A DNA stretch of 64,000 bases, taken from assembly GCA_964036195.1 (NCBI GenBank), contig OZ038451.1:24259927-24323926 (forward strand), given 5' to 3'. The notes beneath the pieces were generated by a model. That model saw only the letters and a program-made list of their open reading frames with translations, did not search any database and was not told the DNA's origin. A program made the translations under genes and the position numbers. This stretch comes from Sphaerolaimus hirsutus (taxonomy: Eukaryota; Nematoda; Chromadorea; Monhysterida; Sphaerolaimidae). Of this stretch, positions 31,910 through 46,900 are shown in pieces (position 1 is the stretch's first letter; each line of letters starts with the position of its first letter).

Positions 31910-34900
31910 CTAACGATTCAAGTCGGAATTCTCGCGACTTATCATCTCTTTGGGCGTTTTGGGCGGCGACGGGACCGGCGTCCGAACGGTCGTCACGCGG
32001 CTCAGAAATCGATCGAACACGAGAAAAGCCAAATTGTCGTGCAGCGTTTCCAGCGAACGCAGCGGCGGCCAGAAACGCTTGATCTCTGCAAACGCAATTT
32101 GTGGTTGAAATTGAAAATGCAAACTAGGTGACCGCCGTACGGCAGTGAAATATAACCAACCAGTAAATGGTATGACATTGTTAGCCTCGGTCATGTCGAG
32201 CTTCGGAGCGGACGAACTCCGCCCAATTATGGCGGTCGACAAAACCACCGGCACGGCTCCTTCAAATGCAAAAATATCATCGTGACTCAACAAAATATCG
32301 CCACATTGGCGGCGCTCACACCAGTTGGAACGTGTGTGTCAACTGACCTGTGTCAACTCAGATTTCGGCATCCAAATGCAATGCATGCAAATGTGGCAAT
32401 GTTGAAAAATAAATATTACGGCAAGTGCATTGGAAGACAGCCCTGCGACATATGAAGCCGAAATATGAGTTGACACAGACCAGTTGACACATGTGTCAAC
32501 TAGTGTGCTAGCCGCCAGCGCAGTGAACACAAAGCGGCGCACCATAGTGCCAGGTGCTGGTGCTGGCCGCGTTGCTGGTGGCGTAGCACGCGTGCGGCTG
32601 CGTGCCCGCCGTGCCCGACGCCCGTCGCCCGTTCTGCTGCTGACCTTGGCACGGATCCAAACGGTGCTCCGCGTCGGCGCAATTGGCATCGTGTGCGTGT
32701 TGACCGTATCTGCGACGAGATTTGTCTGTCATGCTGCGAAGAACGAGTCACAGTGGTGGACATCAAACACCCCGGGATTGCGGGCAGTTCGCCGCTAAAA
32801 TACACAGAACCAATGAAAACAACCACCAATGGTAACTTGTATGTGTAAAATTGCGCGCTTTCATGACAAAAACTTGCAAAACACCTAGCGACGAAGTACG
32901 AAAAAATTTTTATATTTGGTGTTGAAAAACAGGTTGCGATGGCTGCGTTTAAAAAAAAATAACTCTGGCCATTGCTACTCATAACCATTGTTCGGTTTTG
33001 AGAAATATCGTTTTATTTAACCGACTCAATAGCCTGGCCATCCTCCTCGGCGATGGTCTGCGTGCTGCCAGTCAAGTTCGCGTTGAGCGTCTGCAGCTGG
33101 TCGTGCAGGCCGCCCGCGCCGCCGTTGGGCTGCGACCCGCCAATGGCGGCACTTTGCTGCGCGGCTGCCGCGGCGCCGATCGCCCCCGGAGCCGAAGCCA
33201 CTTGGGTCATCGGAAAGCCGCCGGGCGACGGCGAGTGCACGTGGCAACCGGTCGTCTGTGGATGTGCCAAAAATGTGATAAGTTCAATTTCCACAAGTTG
33301 TCGAGCGAACAAAGCAAACAAGATACCCCTGGTTGGTGGTAAGAAAAGTTGAGTTGTAAATCTGCAAATGGTACTTAAGCGTACTTTTCAATTGACATTC
33401 CATTTGAAATTTTCTTGCCACTTTCTTGTGACTTTAAAATTTTACTGATAGAGGTGCATCAGTTCCACCAGTGTCGCGGCAGCGCCGCTGTTTCCCACGA
33501 GAGCGGCATTCGCGCTGGCGACGGATATGCGGCTCGGCGTGGACTCCCTGCTGTCGCCGGACACGGGCGCCGACTGCACAAAGTCCGACGCGCCGTAGCC
33601 GGGCGTCATGGTGCTGGTGCTGGACGCGTCGGCGCTGCGGCGGCCCTCGGTCGAATTGGACGCGTTCGGCGACCCGCCCGTTATCACCGCCGTGCTTATC
33701 AGACGGTTGTCACCATCTGCGGGCAGTGACAAGTGTCAAGTGCAAATGTTAGAGCCCAGATACTCAAGGCAAATAATAACAAGCATCGAAACCGCAGCTG
33801 TTTCACTGGATATTTTGCTATTGGGCCCACCCACGCTAGTTGACATAGACATCAAATGTCAACTGTGGGGCCATTTTTGCGCTTCTTTGACTCATAACCA
33901 AATTTAAGTTTCGGATAAAAACGTTGTGTTATCACAAACCGGTTTTTTTTAAACAAGAGTTGTAAAAAGCGTATTTTCCCAAGACGACCGACCCCGAAGC
34001 AGGTTGACTGTGTGATGCTTGAATCTATAGGGCGTGAGCCTCCTGGCCGCGGCCACAGCGCTGAAACTGTGCGGGTGCGCCATGCCGCCGGCCGGGTCGT
34101 TGCTGCCCACGCTGCTGCGATGCGTGCGCGCGACCGCCCTGCCGTCGTTGCCGTCGCCGGTGGCCGAGTCGGGCAGCGGCTTGTCCGATGCCGGCTCTTC
34201 CACGTCCAGGATGCTGACGCGGCTCTGCGTTAACGCGACAATTGCAAATTGTGCCGCAGCGTGCATTTTGCCGCATGCGTGTTCAAGTTAGATCGATGGG
34301 TCGAATGAAAAGTTGCGTGCATGTTTTGTGAGCCGGAAAAGTAATCACGTCAGACGGAAATGGGAAAACACGGATCCTCACGTAAAAACCTCACCACTTT
34401 TACAGCATCCATCGGGCTGTGGCTGAAGCTTCTGTAATAGGCGACACCATTATCATGACTGTGTTTCTTCTTCACTTTCACTACCGTATCCTTTGTTTTG
34501 GATACGGTAGGGACTGAATAAGACGCCGACGACACAACTGTGGATTTTGGAGTATCACTGCCGCTTTGCGCCCGCTGTCGAGGCTTATCACACTTTTCAG
34601 GCTTGCCGTGTCTCTGTGGACATGTTACTTTTTGGCGTTGCAGTTGAGAGCTGCGAGAGGTGTGCAGCGGGTTGTTAGACTGCAGGCTTCGGGGCAAGGT
34701 GGCAAGCAGTTATAGATGGAACAAAAAATAGGGCAGAAAGTGTTACAACGGTGGACGACCTTTCGAGCTGCGATCCAATGGCGGTCGCCGTGCCAGGCTC
34801 CTCCGGACCGGTACCGGTACCGGAACCGGGCCGTAAAACCGCACCAAGTTGCTGTAGGATGGGATACAGTGGTAAAATACTGGTCTAAAGTTGGGGTTCT

Positions 34901-37900
34901 CTCAGGATTAAAGATTCTATAGGTTTGAATTATCGGGTGAGTCATCACGATGTAATGATAGTGTAAACAAAACAATGGTTTAAATCAACTCAATCTAAAT
35001 AAGTGTTATTACCACGGTAGGATTCGCAAGCAACTCCGGCTACCTCAATACAGCTCAAAAATAATCTACCCAAAAAAACGGACACTCACATCCACTTCCC
35101 CTTCCGGATCGGAGTCATACTCATGTTCATCATAGACCAAGGACACCAGGGGGCAGTCCCAGACCCTGTAAAAAGCCCTGTAAAATGTCAAATGTCATGC
35201 AGTGTCAAAAGTCATGGAATGTGCCATGCAAAATGGCAAAATATTTGCCCTTTTGCAGAGCATTTTACGTGACTTTACACTTTGCATGACATTTGACATT
35301 TGACATTTTACAGTGTCTGGAACTGGCACCCGGTCGCTCTCGTCCCTGCTGGGAGGCAGCAGCAATTGGCGGCCTGCCAGCGCGGACGAGTCGACTTCGG
35401 CTGCGGTCGCGCCGCCGTGCGAATGGGCTGCGTGCAGTTCGGTGCAGACGCGCGACGACGACACGCAGCTGGCGTACGAGTGCGACTTGCGCAGGCGGCC
35501 GCCAGCCGGTTTGCACTTGTGAGCGTGCTGCAGCGGGCACGCAGCCAGGATGGGGGTGTCCAGGGAGGCCTGCGGGGCGGTGGCTAGTGAACACTACTCA
35601 GAATTGCAGTTCGTGCCATTATAGTCCGGATATCACTTCCATTCTTTTCTTATACGCGGTGGACATCACAGTTAGTGTGAAAACATACCATAACCCATCT
35701 GAATAATGAACCAAAAGTTATACAATTTTTTCATCATGTTATTTCTTTTTCACAATGCAATAATTAATTACGAAATTTCTCACAATATTTTATTCATTAA
35801 ATTATGGTAGGTTTTCATACTAGGTGTACTGTCCACCGGGTATACTTACTTAGCACAAAATTTGACACTCATATTCATTTCTTCGGCTAATTTTTTCCGT
35901 CTTCCAATGATATTCTTTTGTTTTACAAGTTACAAATTGTTGAAATTAAATATAAATAATATAAATGAAAATTATAACCCAAAATGTCAATCCGAGTACC
36001 AATAACGTGAAAATCTGCCCGTCACTAGCATTATTCAGTTGCCTACCTATCAAAATTAGCGCAGGGGACAGTGTCACATCCTGTCAAGTGAAAAGTGACA
36101 ACGAACCCTGTGACAACAATTCTTTCCCAGCACTCACAACTTCACAGCCAATCTAGTCACCCGTCACCAGACCCTACAAAGTTGAACTCGACTCACCGCC
36201 CTGCCCTTGGTGTCCTTCCTGGGCGTGGGCGTGCTGGTGGCCGCGTTGGGCGGCGGCGAAGATCGCGGCGATGTCTGCGCCACTTCGGCCGGCGCTGCGA
36301 ACAAATTAGTTGCGGGTAGAAAAGGGCGAAAAAGACCATTTTAGGGATATTTCACAGATTTTTAACGGTCTATTCCCAACATACATGAGGTAAAATATGC
36401 CAAAAATGATAGATAAATTTCAACAGTTGTTGGTTATGTATGAGGCGTAATTTCGCTCGGATTGATTTGATTAAGACTGCCAATACAAGTATACAAAAAT
36501 ACACGAAGTGGAATCAGCCAGTCTGAGGATGTATTGGCGCACCGCACACTCAAAATTTTCAAGGGCGGTTCGAACGTTTTTGAGTTCCGCCAAGGCAGAA
36601 CTCCAAGGGCGGTTCGAACATTTTTATTTAGGAAAAAATGTGGCATTTTTAGGACATTCGGATGAAATTCACACGAATCCGGATGAATTCACACAGTTTT
36701 TGTCCATTTGCATATCATAACAAAACGTTTCAAAAACATTGGGACACTTTCAATTCCGCCATTGACTTAAGAGATACGCCCTTTAGAGAAGGTTGTTATG
36801 GGAAACACATCTTATTTATCTTACCAAACATATTTGTGAAAACAATTTTATAGGTAGATCTAGGCTTTGTCTTCAAAAATGAATAGATAATTTTTTAGTA
36901 ATGTCCACTTATTAAAAAGATATTGAAGTTCACCGTGTGGCATATTTGTGAAAACCAAAACTGAATTCCACCCTCTAGAAAGTGTCCGAATGTTTTCTTG
37001 CCTAGATGACGCACTGACACTCAAGTCTGACATTGTCAAGGGCGGTTCGGACATTTTTGAGTTCTGCCAAGGCGGAATTCCAAGGGTGGTTCAGACATTT
37101 GCACTTTCCTACCTGTCTGAAATAATTCCGCCCATGCACAATCCGGGGCAATTCCGCCATCGTGCAAAGTGTTCGAACGTTTCATGTGCGGAATTGAAAT
37201 CGAGGGCAGTTCGAACGTTTTTGGAATCCTCCCCCGTTTTTAATTCCGTCCTTTTGAATTCCGCCCTTGAAAAAGTGTTCGAACAGCAACTGAAAATTTG
37301 AGTGTGCCGTGCAACAATGTGTGGTTGAATATTTTCTGAAAATATTAGGCACATTTGATAAATTTTGTGTTTTTGTAACGCGATACTCAATGCATTAAAG
37401 GCTTCGTTCAGGCTTAAATTTAATACAATTTTGTTTGAAAGTACGAATAAAGCCCATCAAACGACACCAATCGAACAACTATGGTGTAAAAATTAAATGA
37501 TTTGGAGGGACAGAAAATATTTTTCCAATCATACAGCACATAGGATTTTTTTATATGTAGTGATGAAAAAGCGCCAGAAAAAAGGCACTATAGCGCCATT
37601 CTGAAACTGGGCACCACAGGAAAAGGACGCCAAGCGCTCTTTGGCGCCTTCAAATAGCGCCATTCCATCACTTGGTACATGTAACTAGGGGAGTGAACAG
37701 CCAGACGAGTGTTAAATACAAAAATAAATAAAAAAACTAAAACACATGTGGTGTCAGCATTGTGGTCCTGCATGCGGCCGGGCGGTGACACTAGCAGATA
37801 CAGTGCTCCAGTTACTTTTTTTAAAATGAATACAGTGTTTACAAACATTCTAAAAGGTCGTGGATTGGACATACTGAACCTAAGACATTGGGATACACAT

Positions 37901-40900
37901 TCGGATACAGTGTTACGCTCGGTACAGCTCAAACCCATGCTCTGTGGTAAATATCTTGTGGTGAAACCCATGCTCTCTAGGGATGGCCAAAGCTTTCCTC
38001 AACCCTTTTTTTCAGTTGCTTTTAAAATGTACAAATTTAGAAATGTCTAGACTTTTTTAAATAATCAGGGCCGTTGAAAAAAGCGCTTTTTCCGTCCTTA
38101 ATTTGAACAGCTAAACAACACACCAAGGCAACGGAATAGCCTCCTCACCAAAAAGCTATTTTTCCCATTATCGATGCATGCAGTTTTTACAGGTTTTCTT
38201 AAAACGGTTTAAAAACTCCCCGGTTTAAAAACGGTCATCCCTAATCGCAGCATACAAAAGCAACCCAGCAGTTGCACACAAATTTAGTTATGTATATACT
38301 CGGCGGACCGCAAAGCATGCGCCCAAAATTATTTATGTCTTGATCGATAACGCGCGAGCTGGATACTTATGTATGCACTTTCACAAAAAGAAAAATAATA
38401 ATAATAAAAAAGGCGGAGTCTTTCCGAAATGTTTTTTCTTTTTTTGCTGGAATTATTTTATATTTTATTAATGATGACGTCATGATGGAGTGTTTCCTTC
38501 AGAAAAATGCATAGCGTGCGGTCCGCCGAGTGTACACAGATGCATCACTTTGCACACACATTGCAGGAAGTTTTAGTCAAGCCAAGTCAAGCATGTGTTC
38601 TGAGATCCCCTCACCAAAAAGCAACCAAATAAAGGGGAACGCTTTCAAAATGTGTCCAAAGGTACCAAAATGTGTCAAGTGAAAAAAAACAGTGAAAAAT
38701 AGCCATTTTCACTGTTTTTCGCTTGACACATTTTCAAGTGATTTTCAGATATGAGTGAAGTGAAAAAAGTTCACTAATGTCACTGCGCAGCGTTTTTCAC
38801 TTCACTCATATCTGAAAATCACTTTAAAAAGTGTCAAGTGAATAAAACGGGCAAATGTGCGTAACGGGCAGATGTGCGTATCAGTGCACCCCCGACATAA
38901 TGATGATTCAAAGTTAACAAATTGAATATCGACACAGAAAAGTCACATCTATGATACAATCCAACTCCTAATCGTCGCACATCAACGCCTGTTAGCTAAT
39001 CATGGCCAACTGATAGAAAAGCTTGGGATGGAAGCTTGGCAAAGGGAAGCATATCACCAGTAGGTTTGGCTAGTTTTTAAACTGTCTCTTCTGAAAATTT
39101 CTTAACTACCGATTCACATGTTATTTTGCACAATTTTTGTGAGCGCCCAATTATTTCTAAAATTTTTCTTTTTGGAAAAATCTTTTGGAACAGCTTTTTT
39201 GGGTATTCTATATACCGTATTACCTCGAATTAACCCCCCCTTGAATTAACCCCCCCCCCCTCGAAATACCCCCCCTAAAATTCAGCTGAGGAAATAATAA
39301 ACCCCCCCCTCGAAATACCCCCCCTAAAATTGAGTGTAAAGAGAACGTACGTGACAAATACGCAGTTAGTGATCTGTACAATGCAGAACACACGTGAAAA
39401 ATGATGATTAGGTCACGTTAGGGAAGGTTTTATGTGTATATACAGTTATATATGCGTATAAACACATAAACATCTATGTAATTGTTCGATTTTTCTACGT
39501 CTGCGTATGGGGAATTTCCGAAAATTTCCGGCGAAATAATAGACCCCCCTCGAATAAACCCCCCCCTCGAATTATCACCCCCTCAAATTTTGCTGGCGAA
39601 ATAATAAACCCCCTGGGGGTATTTCGAGGTAATACGGTAAAATGACTTGACAAACTGTATATCAAAAACAATCTTGGTTGGGAGATAACATTTGTTTATA
39701 TACAGCCACCTGATTTTATGTTTTTAGTTTTTAACTGCTCTTTATAATCAAACATATATTTTCGTTATCACCCAGGCATTCATTACAATAATATTTAGAA
39801 ATTTTACAGCTATCTATAAACTTTGTAGGTGACCTCTCACACTCTAGCCACCCAGTAGGGTCTTGTTGAATTTTTTTTATATTATTTTCTGAAGTTGCAA
39901 GCCCATGATAGAAGAAATGGTAGCCCAGGTAAAGTAGCACACCACATTATTTAGTACTTAGAAGCATGCCGCATGCGAAAGCTAGCAATCATGGTCACAT
40001 TATCGATTACACGACGAAGGACATGATATAATCGGAAACGCGCCGCTCCACTGTTTCGCGTGGCTGCGCGACATGGTTGCAGCGTTCCCATGCGCACCTT
40101 GGCCCTTCGCCGCGCGCAGCACCACATGCAGGGGCTCACTGAATTGCGGCGCCTTGTGCACCTCGCCCAGCGACACGAGGTTCACGTGCGTCGCCGACTG
40201 CGTGTAGCTGTCGTCCTCGGCCTGCGACGAGTTCTCGCCGTCGGACGCGCCGCACTCGGCCTCGTCGGGCTCCGTGTCGCTGTCCGACAGCTCGCAGCTC
40301 TCCGAGGCGCACCCGCCCTTGCCGCCGCCGCAGCTGGACGGGTGGCCGCGCGAGCAGCACGAAAGGGCGGCCGATTGCTGCGGCAGCGGCGCCTGGCTCG
40401 ACCGGCTCCAGGTGCGCTTGTCTGCGACAACAGGGTCTGTGGATGGACCGACAATGGGCAGTGAAATGAACTGACAATCTGTGGCGCTGGTTGTCGTTGT
40501 GATGGGATCGGAGGGCCGGTCGGAGAGGGAGCCGGACGTGGACGAGGACATCTGGCCGGCGATCGGCGCCGACAACAGCTGCGACGCCGCTGACAGCGAC
40601 GATTTTGTGGCCGCTGCATGCAAAAATACATGATGTTTGTATGATCAAAAAATAAGTTTGTTAAGTTATCGAGTTGGGAAAATACTGGTATATTTAGAAA
40701 ACGTAATTTTTATCAAACCTAAACCGTAACCTAAACGTAAGTAAATACGTTTCCGCAACCCTGGTTTTCTAAAGATGAATTTTCCTGCACGACTGACCCT
40801 TGCTTGCCCGATCAGAAGTATCGATCGCATCTGCTGCCGCGCCATCGTGCTCGTCAGCGCTGCCGGTGCGTGTATTTGACCTCGAAATTGACGCTTTCTT

Positions 40901-43900
40901 GTTGCTTTTTGATGTCTTTGAAGTGCGGCCTTCGCGAGAGCCCCGCTTCTCGCCGCCTTTCTCTGTATTTACATAAAAGGAATGTATTGGATTTGATAAA
41001 TTGTAGATGGTTTAGAATGACACTTGCGTGAAAAAAAAACACCCAGAATTATTCCACCCATTTACGCTGACAAATTTCCGTGCCCTGAATTAATCTACAC
41101 AAAAAAAACAAAGGGAACTTTTGCAAATAAAAAACAACCACATAACAGCCATCAGAAACAAAACAAACCGCCTTGATCGGTGGTCTCGCCGCTGTCGCTG
41201 GCCTCGTTGAGGCTGGACAGCTCCCTGGTGATCTGCGCCGTGCCGCCCGAACTTCCGGCTGGCGGCTGCGGCCGCGGCGCGTCCAAACTGTCCGACATCG
41301 TGTGACCGGGTCTGTAGTAGAAAAATCCGGGTTCAAACGGGATCGACTTTTCGCGATCGGGATTGGTTTTCGGAATCGGGGTCATGGGATCGGGATTGGC
41401 ATTGAAAATTTTCGGGATCGGGATTAGGGAACGGGATTAGGGTTTTGGATGGGCATTTTGGACAAAGTTATAATATTTAGTGTTTTTCTGTAATTTTTCA
41501 CAAAAAGTCTAAAAGCTCACTTGTATGCCAAGGAAGTACCATAAGATTCCATTCACATGTCTCAGTCCAAAGAGTCATTTGGTAAATTTGGCAAATTGGG
41601 GAAAAAATTATAGGGATCGGTATTGGGATTTGAAAGTTTTGGATTGTGTTCGAAGAATCCCAACAATGAACGGCATTTGGGATCGGGATCTCATTTTAAC
41701 CCTAAAAATCACAATATTTTTTTAGATTTACAAATGCACAAAATCAGCTATAAAGGTATCTCACCCAACCCTGGTCTCGTAAATCCTCTCTTTCTCAGTC
41801 AGGAAACAAGGATACAGTCCCGGGCTGAATAACAACTCGACGTGGAAGTTTTTCGATTCCCCAGCCGAGTCTTTGCCGGTCGCACTGGAATTTGACGATG
41901 TGCCGGCGGCGTCTTTTCCCGTTTGCATGTCCTGATTTACACGAGCCATTTTCACACCGTTTGGGTTTCAGAAAGCAAAAAAACATAATTTTTATTTTAT
42001 TTTCGACGACTACACTTTTTCCGTTTTAATTCCTATTTTTCCGACCTCTCGTTTTTCCGATTCTCCATTTTCCCTCACTTTTCCCGATTCCCGACAAATG
42101 TTATTTTTTATAGATTTTTTCCGTTGTCCACCGCTGATTTTTCGACACTCTAATAGCGACAACTTACAAAACACCGACAAAAAGTACCCAACCTCATAGA
42201 GCATGATCACCAGCTGCGTCATGTAGTTGAACTCTGTGACGGTCGAAAGAAAGTTCATAGCTCGCTGCCACTTTCGGTCATTCGGCTGTAAGTAGGCCGC
42301 ATATTATCAAAAATAGAGGAAAAATTGTGAGAGGAGTATTAAGGAACTGATTAAGAGTACTGATGGATTACCTACATTTTGTCCTTGTCAGACTTATACA
42401 GTCTATTGCATTGCAAGCAGCCAAAATGAATTGTAAGGAGCACGTTGTTTTTGTTATTATAACAATGGCAGAATAAGAATCAACACCATCATCAAAACAC
42501 ATGCAAAAAACCGCGGCCAGCGGGCCCTGTAAAATTCCTTGTAAAGTGTAAAAGACCCCGTAGAGTGTCGAATGTCATGAAAGTGTCATGTGTATCCAAA
42601 TCTTATTGTATCGGTTCCAAATCTTATCTTTTTTGTATTCACATCTTACTTTTGGACATAAGATTTGGATACGAAGCTATAAAATTTAGATACAGTTTAC
42701 AGGGTCTTTTACATGACACTTGACATTTTACAGGGCGTTTTACATTATACATGACATTTTACGGTCTTTTACACTTTACAGGGTATGGGACTGGCACCAG
42801 CCGCCCACCAAGCACCAAGCACCAACATCGATCTCCAGTCCCCCATGCTGAATCAAGTTCATCAGCGTGTGAATGTGACTCTCGCTCGTGAAGTACAGTC
42901 TGGTGCGCACGTGCCGCAGCGGCGTGGAAATTCCTTCGGAGGCTTTCGGGTCCAGCCTAGTCATAGTTTGCTCGTCGTCGTGTTCGTTCTCGACGCAGCG
43001 GCGCAAATCCGTTTGCAGCTTTTTCATGAGCGGCGTGCAAATGCCTTGGGCTATGGTCAACTTGCCGTCGTTTTTTATCCCGTATTCCTGCGTCGGCGAG
43101 GGAGAGTAGTCATGAGTAGTGATGTAAAAGCGCCATGGGGCTGGCGCTTGGCGCTATTTCTGACCAGCGCCGGGAACAAAATGCTTGGCGCTGGCGCTTG
43201 GCGCTAGGCTAGCGCCAAAGCGAAAAGCGCCATGGCGCTTGGCGCAAAAAGTTCTGGCGCTTTTCACATCACTAGTCATGGGATGGTGGGCTGAGGTGTG
43301 TGTTGTTGCGCATTTCTCATTTTTGTCGTTTCAAACATCGCGGGAAACTTCGAGATGTCATCGAAATATAATCAGAAATTTCTTTTATAATATTTACATG
43401 TTTATTTTCATATAAAAAAATCTCGCGATGCAATCTCACGAACAAGGTGTCCAGGGGGTGCGGGGTGCAACCGAACCCCCGTTTATGTTGAAAAAAAATT
43501 AATCGGAAATTCGTGAAAAGCGCATGAAAGTGACGGCTTCTTAAAGCACCAATATTACCCCTCAAAACTTCGTGAAACCAAAAAAAATCCTCGGCCAACA
43601 AGTCATTTTTCCACACTTTACTATTGTTATAACAAACTAAAGTGGGTGCTTTGCCTCTTGTGTTATTTTTATACTGTGCTACATTTGCACAAAATGGCAA
43701 TTTTCAGATTTTAAACGGAAATTTCTGAAAAGCGCGTAAAAGTGACGGCTTTCGAAAGCTCCAATATTACTTCTCAACATAATCTGAAACCAAAAAATTG
43801 CTCCTTCAACAAAATGCGAAACCAGTATTACACACCGAAATGGCGGCAATAAAACCCACCAACGGAACGAGCACATCGGCCATGTTCTTGACGCACATGT

Positions 43901-46900
43901 ACATGCGCTCAAACTCCTCCTCCCTGTCGAAGGACAGCTCGGGGTTGTGCTCCATGTCGTACTTGATGTTGTCGTAGATGTCGGGGATCTTGGATATGTC
44001 GAAGCACACCGTGCCGGACTTTCGCGAGTGGCGAAAATCCCGCAGCAGTTTACCCCACCTGAAACATGGAAAGGATGTGAATACGGTTGATGATCAAAAC
44101 AATGCCGATCGGCACTAGCCTTCGCTCAGCCATGTCGAGGGTCTCATTTTGATAGAATACATGGCGCGGCCGACGGCGCTTGTAATCCTGATGAGGATTG
44201 AAAAGGGTGACTTTGAGGAGATATAATAAAATACATTATCAGAAAATCTCTCAAAAAGAAATTTTTTGACATAATGGCCCACCGCACACTGCAAAGTGGC
44301 ACGGGCGGTTCAGACGTTTTTTTTGCATGGTCGTAATTCAGAGGCGGAATTAAAAAGAGGGGTGGAATTGAAAATCGTCCGAACCGACTATACAATTCCG
44401 CCAGGGCGGAAATTAAAAACGTCCGAACCGCCCTTGCCACTTTGCAGTGTGCGATGAGCCAATCTCACTAGAAAAATGCAGAGAAAATATAAATAAATAT
44501 TTTTTTTATATTTTCTTCTCAAAAATTAAATATAATTAAATCTCACTGGAAAAACTTGGAGAAAATATACATAAAATTTTTTGTTGATAATTTCTACCTA
44601 TAAAAAATTAAAATTTCCCGTAATTTTTTCAATCCTAATCCCGATAAAACGACTGATACGATTCTAAATTATAGCACAATCTCGCTAACTAATGGGCGAA
44701 AGTTAAAAATTACCTGAATAACGCCGCACAATCTGTGCACATGCGTCCAAATTTCGTCGCACATTCGTCTGGGGTGCTTGATGAACTCCAACGCCTCCTG
44801 GATGGACTTGCGCTTGGTCGGGTTCAGGCAATGAATGTCGTCGCAAGTTAGCTCGCGGTCCAATTGCAGCCAAGCGTGAAGCGACTGCAAAAGAGTCTAT
44901 TAAATGTCCACTTTTGGATGAGTTGAGTGCGATTCCAGTTCCAGTTTGTCAAGTCAAAGATAAGTGATAAGACAAGTGGTAAGTGGGGGTGAAGTCACCC
45001 GGACGTAGGCTCGCTAGACATGTGAAGCCGGCTGACATGTAGACCCGGGTGTGCATGTATTTCTGCCATTTCGAGATTTCACATAATTTGTTTTCTATGT
45101 TTTCGAAGAAAGTGCATCATTTTTTCATCCTTCCTACACTATGCTACTGAATTTCTCAATTAATTTTATGACAGATATGTGTTTAACAGTAGAACTTTTA
45201 AACATTTTGACATTGTACATATAAATGTGATTTTGTCAAAGAAAGTGCATGACTTTTGCATCATTCATATGCAGTGTTACATTTGTACAAAATGTGCATT
45301 TTAACAATTTGTGAGGAAATACATGCCCGCCAGGTCTACATGTAACCGGGTTTACATGTCCACCGGGTTTACATGTCCACCGGGTTTACATGTCTACCGG
45401 GTTTACATGTCCACCGGGTTTACATGTCCACTGGCACAGGGTCGTGACGCGTAAATATGAAGGTGACGGTTATGAAAGAGCTCAGAGGGAATCGAATTAA
45501 TTTACAATGCTTCTTGCAAAATTATCTTACAATTTTTCTTTCCACGAATATATTCATCTCAATATTCTTATCCGCTTTAATCACCTTAACTTCAGTTGGC
45601 AAGGCGTGAAATGTCACCAGATTCATACAACACTAGCGCACCAAACTAAGATGAGACCAACCTCCTTCAACTCCGACTGAAAGTGTCTGGCGTTGGCGTC
45701 GTCGTCGAGCAGGCCGTCCGTGTTGGCCGACTTGACCATCTGCACCAGGATGGGCGGCAGCTCCCCCTCCAGCGCGAGCAAACCCTTGGTGAACGCGGCG
45801 GCCGTCATCTTCAAGAGTAAAAATGAATACGTATACTCGGCGAAAATCACACTTAGTATGGAAATCCACCATAAACCATCTGAATAATGAACAAAATAAA
45901 ATTATGGTAGGATTCTGCGCAAATGCGTTGTCTCCCACTCGGTATACGTATGGGTGTGTATGTACATCGCTGGAAACGGAGAAAAAAGTTACAAAAAGTG
46001 ACTACCGTATTTCCTCGAAATACCCCGCTCGTTTAACTAGGGTTCAAACGGGATCCCGATCCCGATCCTGGATCCCGTGAAATTCCGGGATTTACTAGTC
46101 CCGATCCCGATCCCGAAACCACAATCCCGATCCCGATCCGGAAATCTCAAAAATACCAATCCCGATCCCGAAAATTTTCAAATCCCGATCCCGATCCCGG
46201 AAAAATTAGTGGAAATTATAAAAAGTGAAATAATGACGTTTTTGCATGCAAAAAAGTGGATGCAAACCCCCAGCGTCAATTTTATGCCACTTTTCTGGCA
46301 TCCAACAGTGTTTTGAGACCTTTATGAACAACTGTGAATGCCAGAAAAATGGCCGAAATCTCTATCCCTAGAACCCAATCCCGATCCCGGAAAAATGCCT
46401 ATCCCAATCCCGATCCCGATCCCGTGACCCCAATCCCGGCCAATCCCGATCCTGATCCCGAAATCTCAAAAAACCAATCCCGATCCCGATCCCGAAACCC
46501 CAATCCCGATCCCGAAATCTCAAAAAGTGAATCCCGATCACGATCCCGAAAAGTCAATCCCGTTTGAACCCTACGTTTAACCCCCTCAAAATTCTCACTC
46601 TGAAAAAATAACCCCCCTGGGGGTATTGCAACGATATACGGTATATCCTCACCTGCACCCTCCCCTCGTCGCTGGCATAAATTTTCAAATCGTGTCTGTA
46701 GGTAGAGTGTAGACGCAAAAAGCCCAAGCCTCGTTTGTCGTCGTCGCGCTGCCCGCCGCGGATGCCGGGGTACAGCGTGCGGAACAGTTTGCCCAGCGCC
46801 TCCGCCTGCACCGACGCGAATATAGCGAACCCAGGCTTAAGATACATAATGGGTGCAAGTATCAGCTAGGGGCCAGTACTCATCTAAACCCGCGAATCAT

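Noticed and set aside
32500-32988. Long minus-strand frame overlapping PPIP5K exon 30
   Set aside because: The frame with GC-ended codons is a different one ([10 protein letters not shown]...), which also fits the phases of exons 29 and 31.
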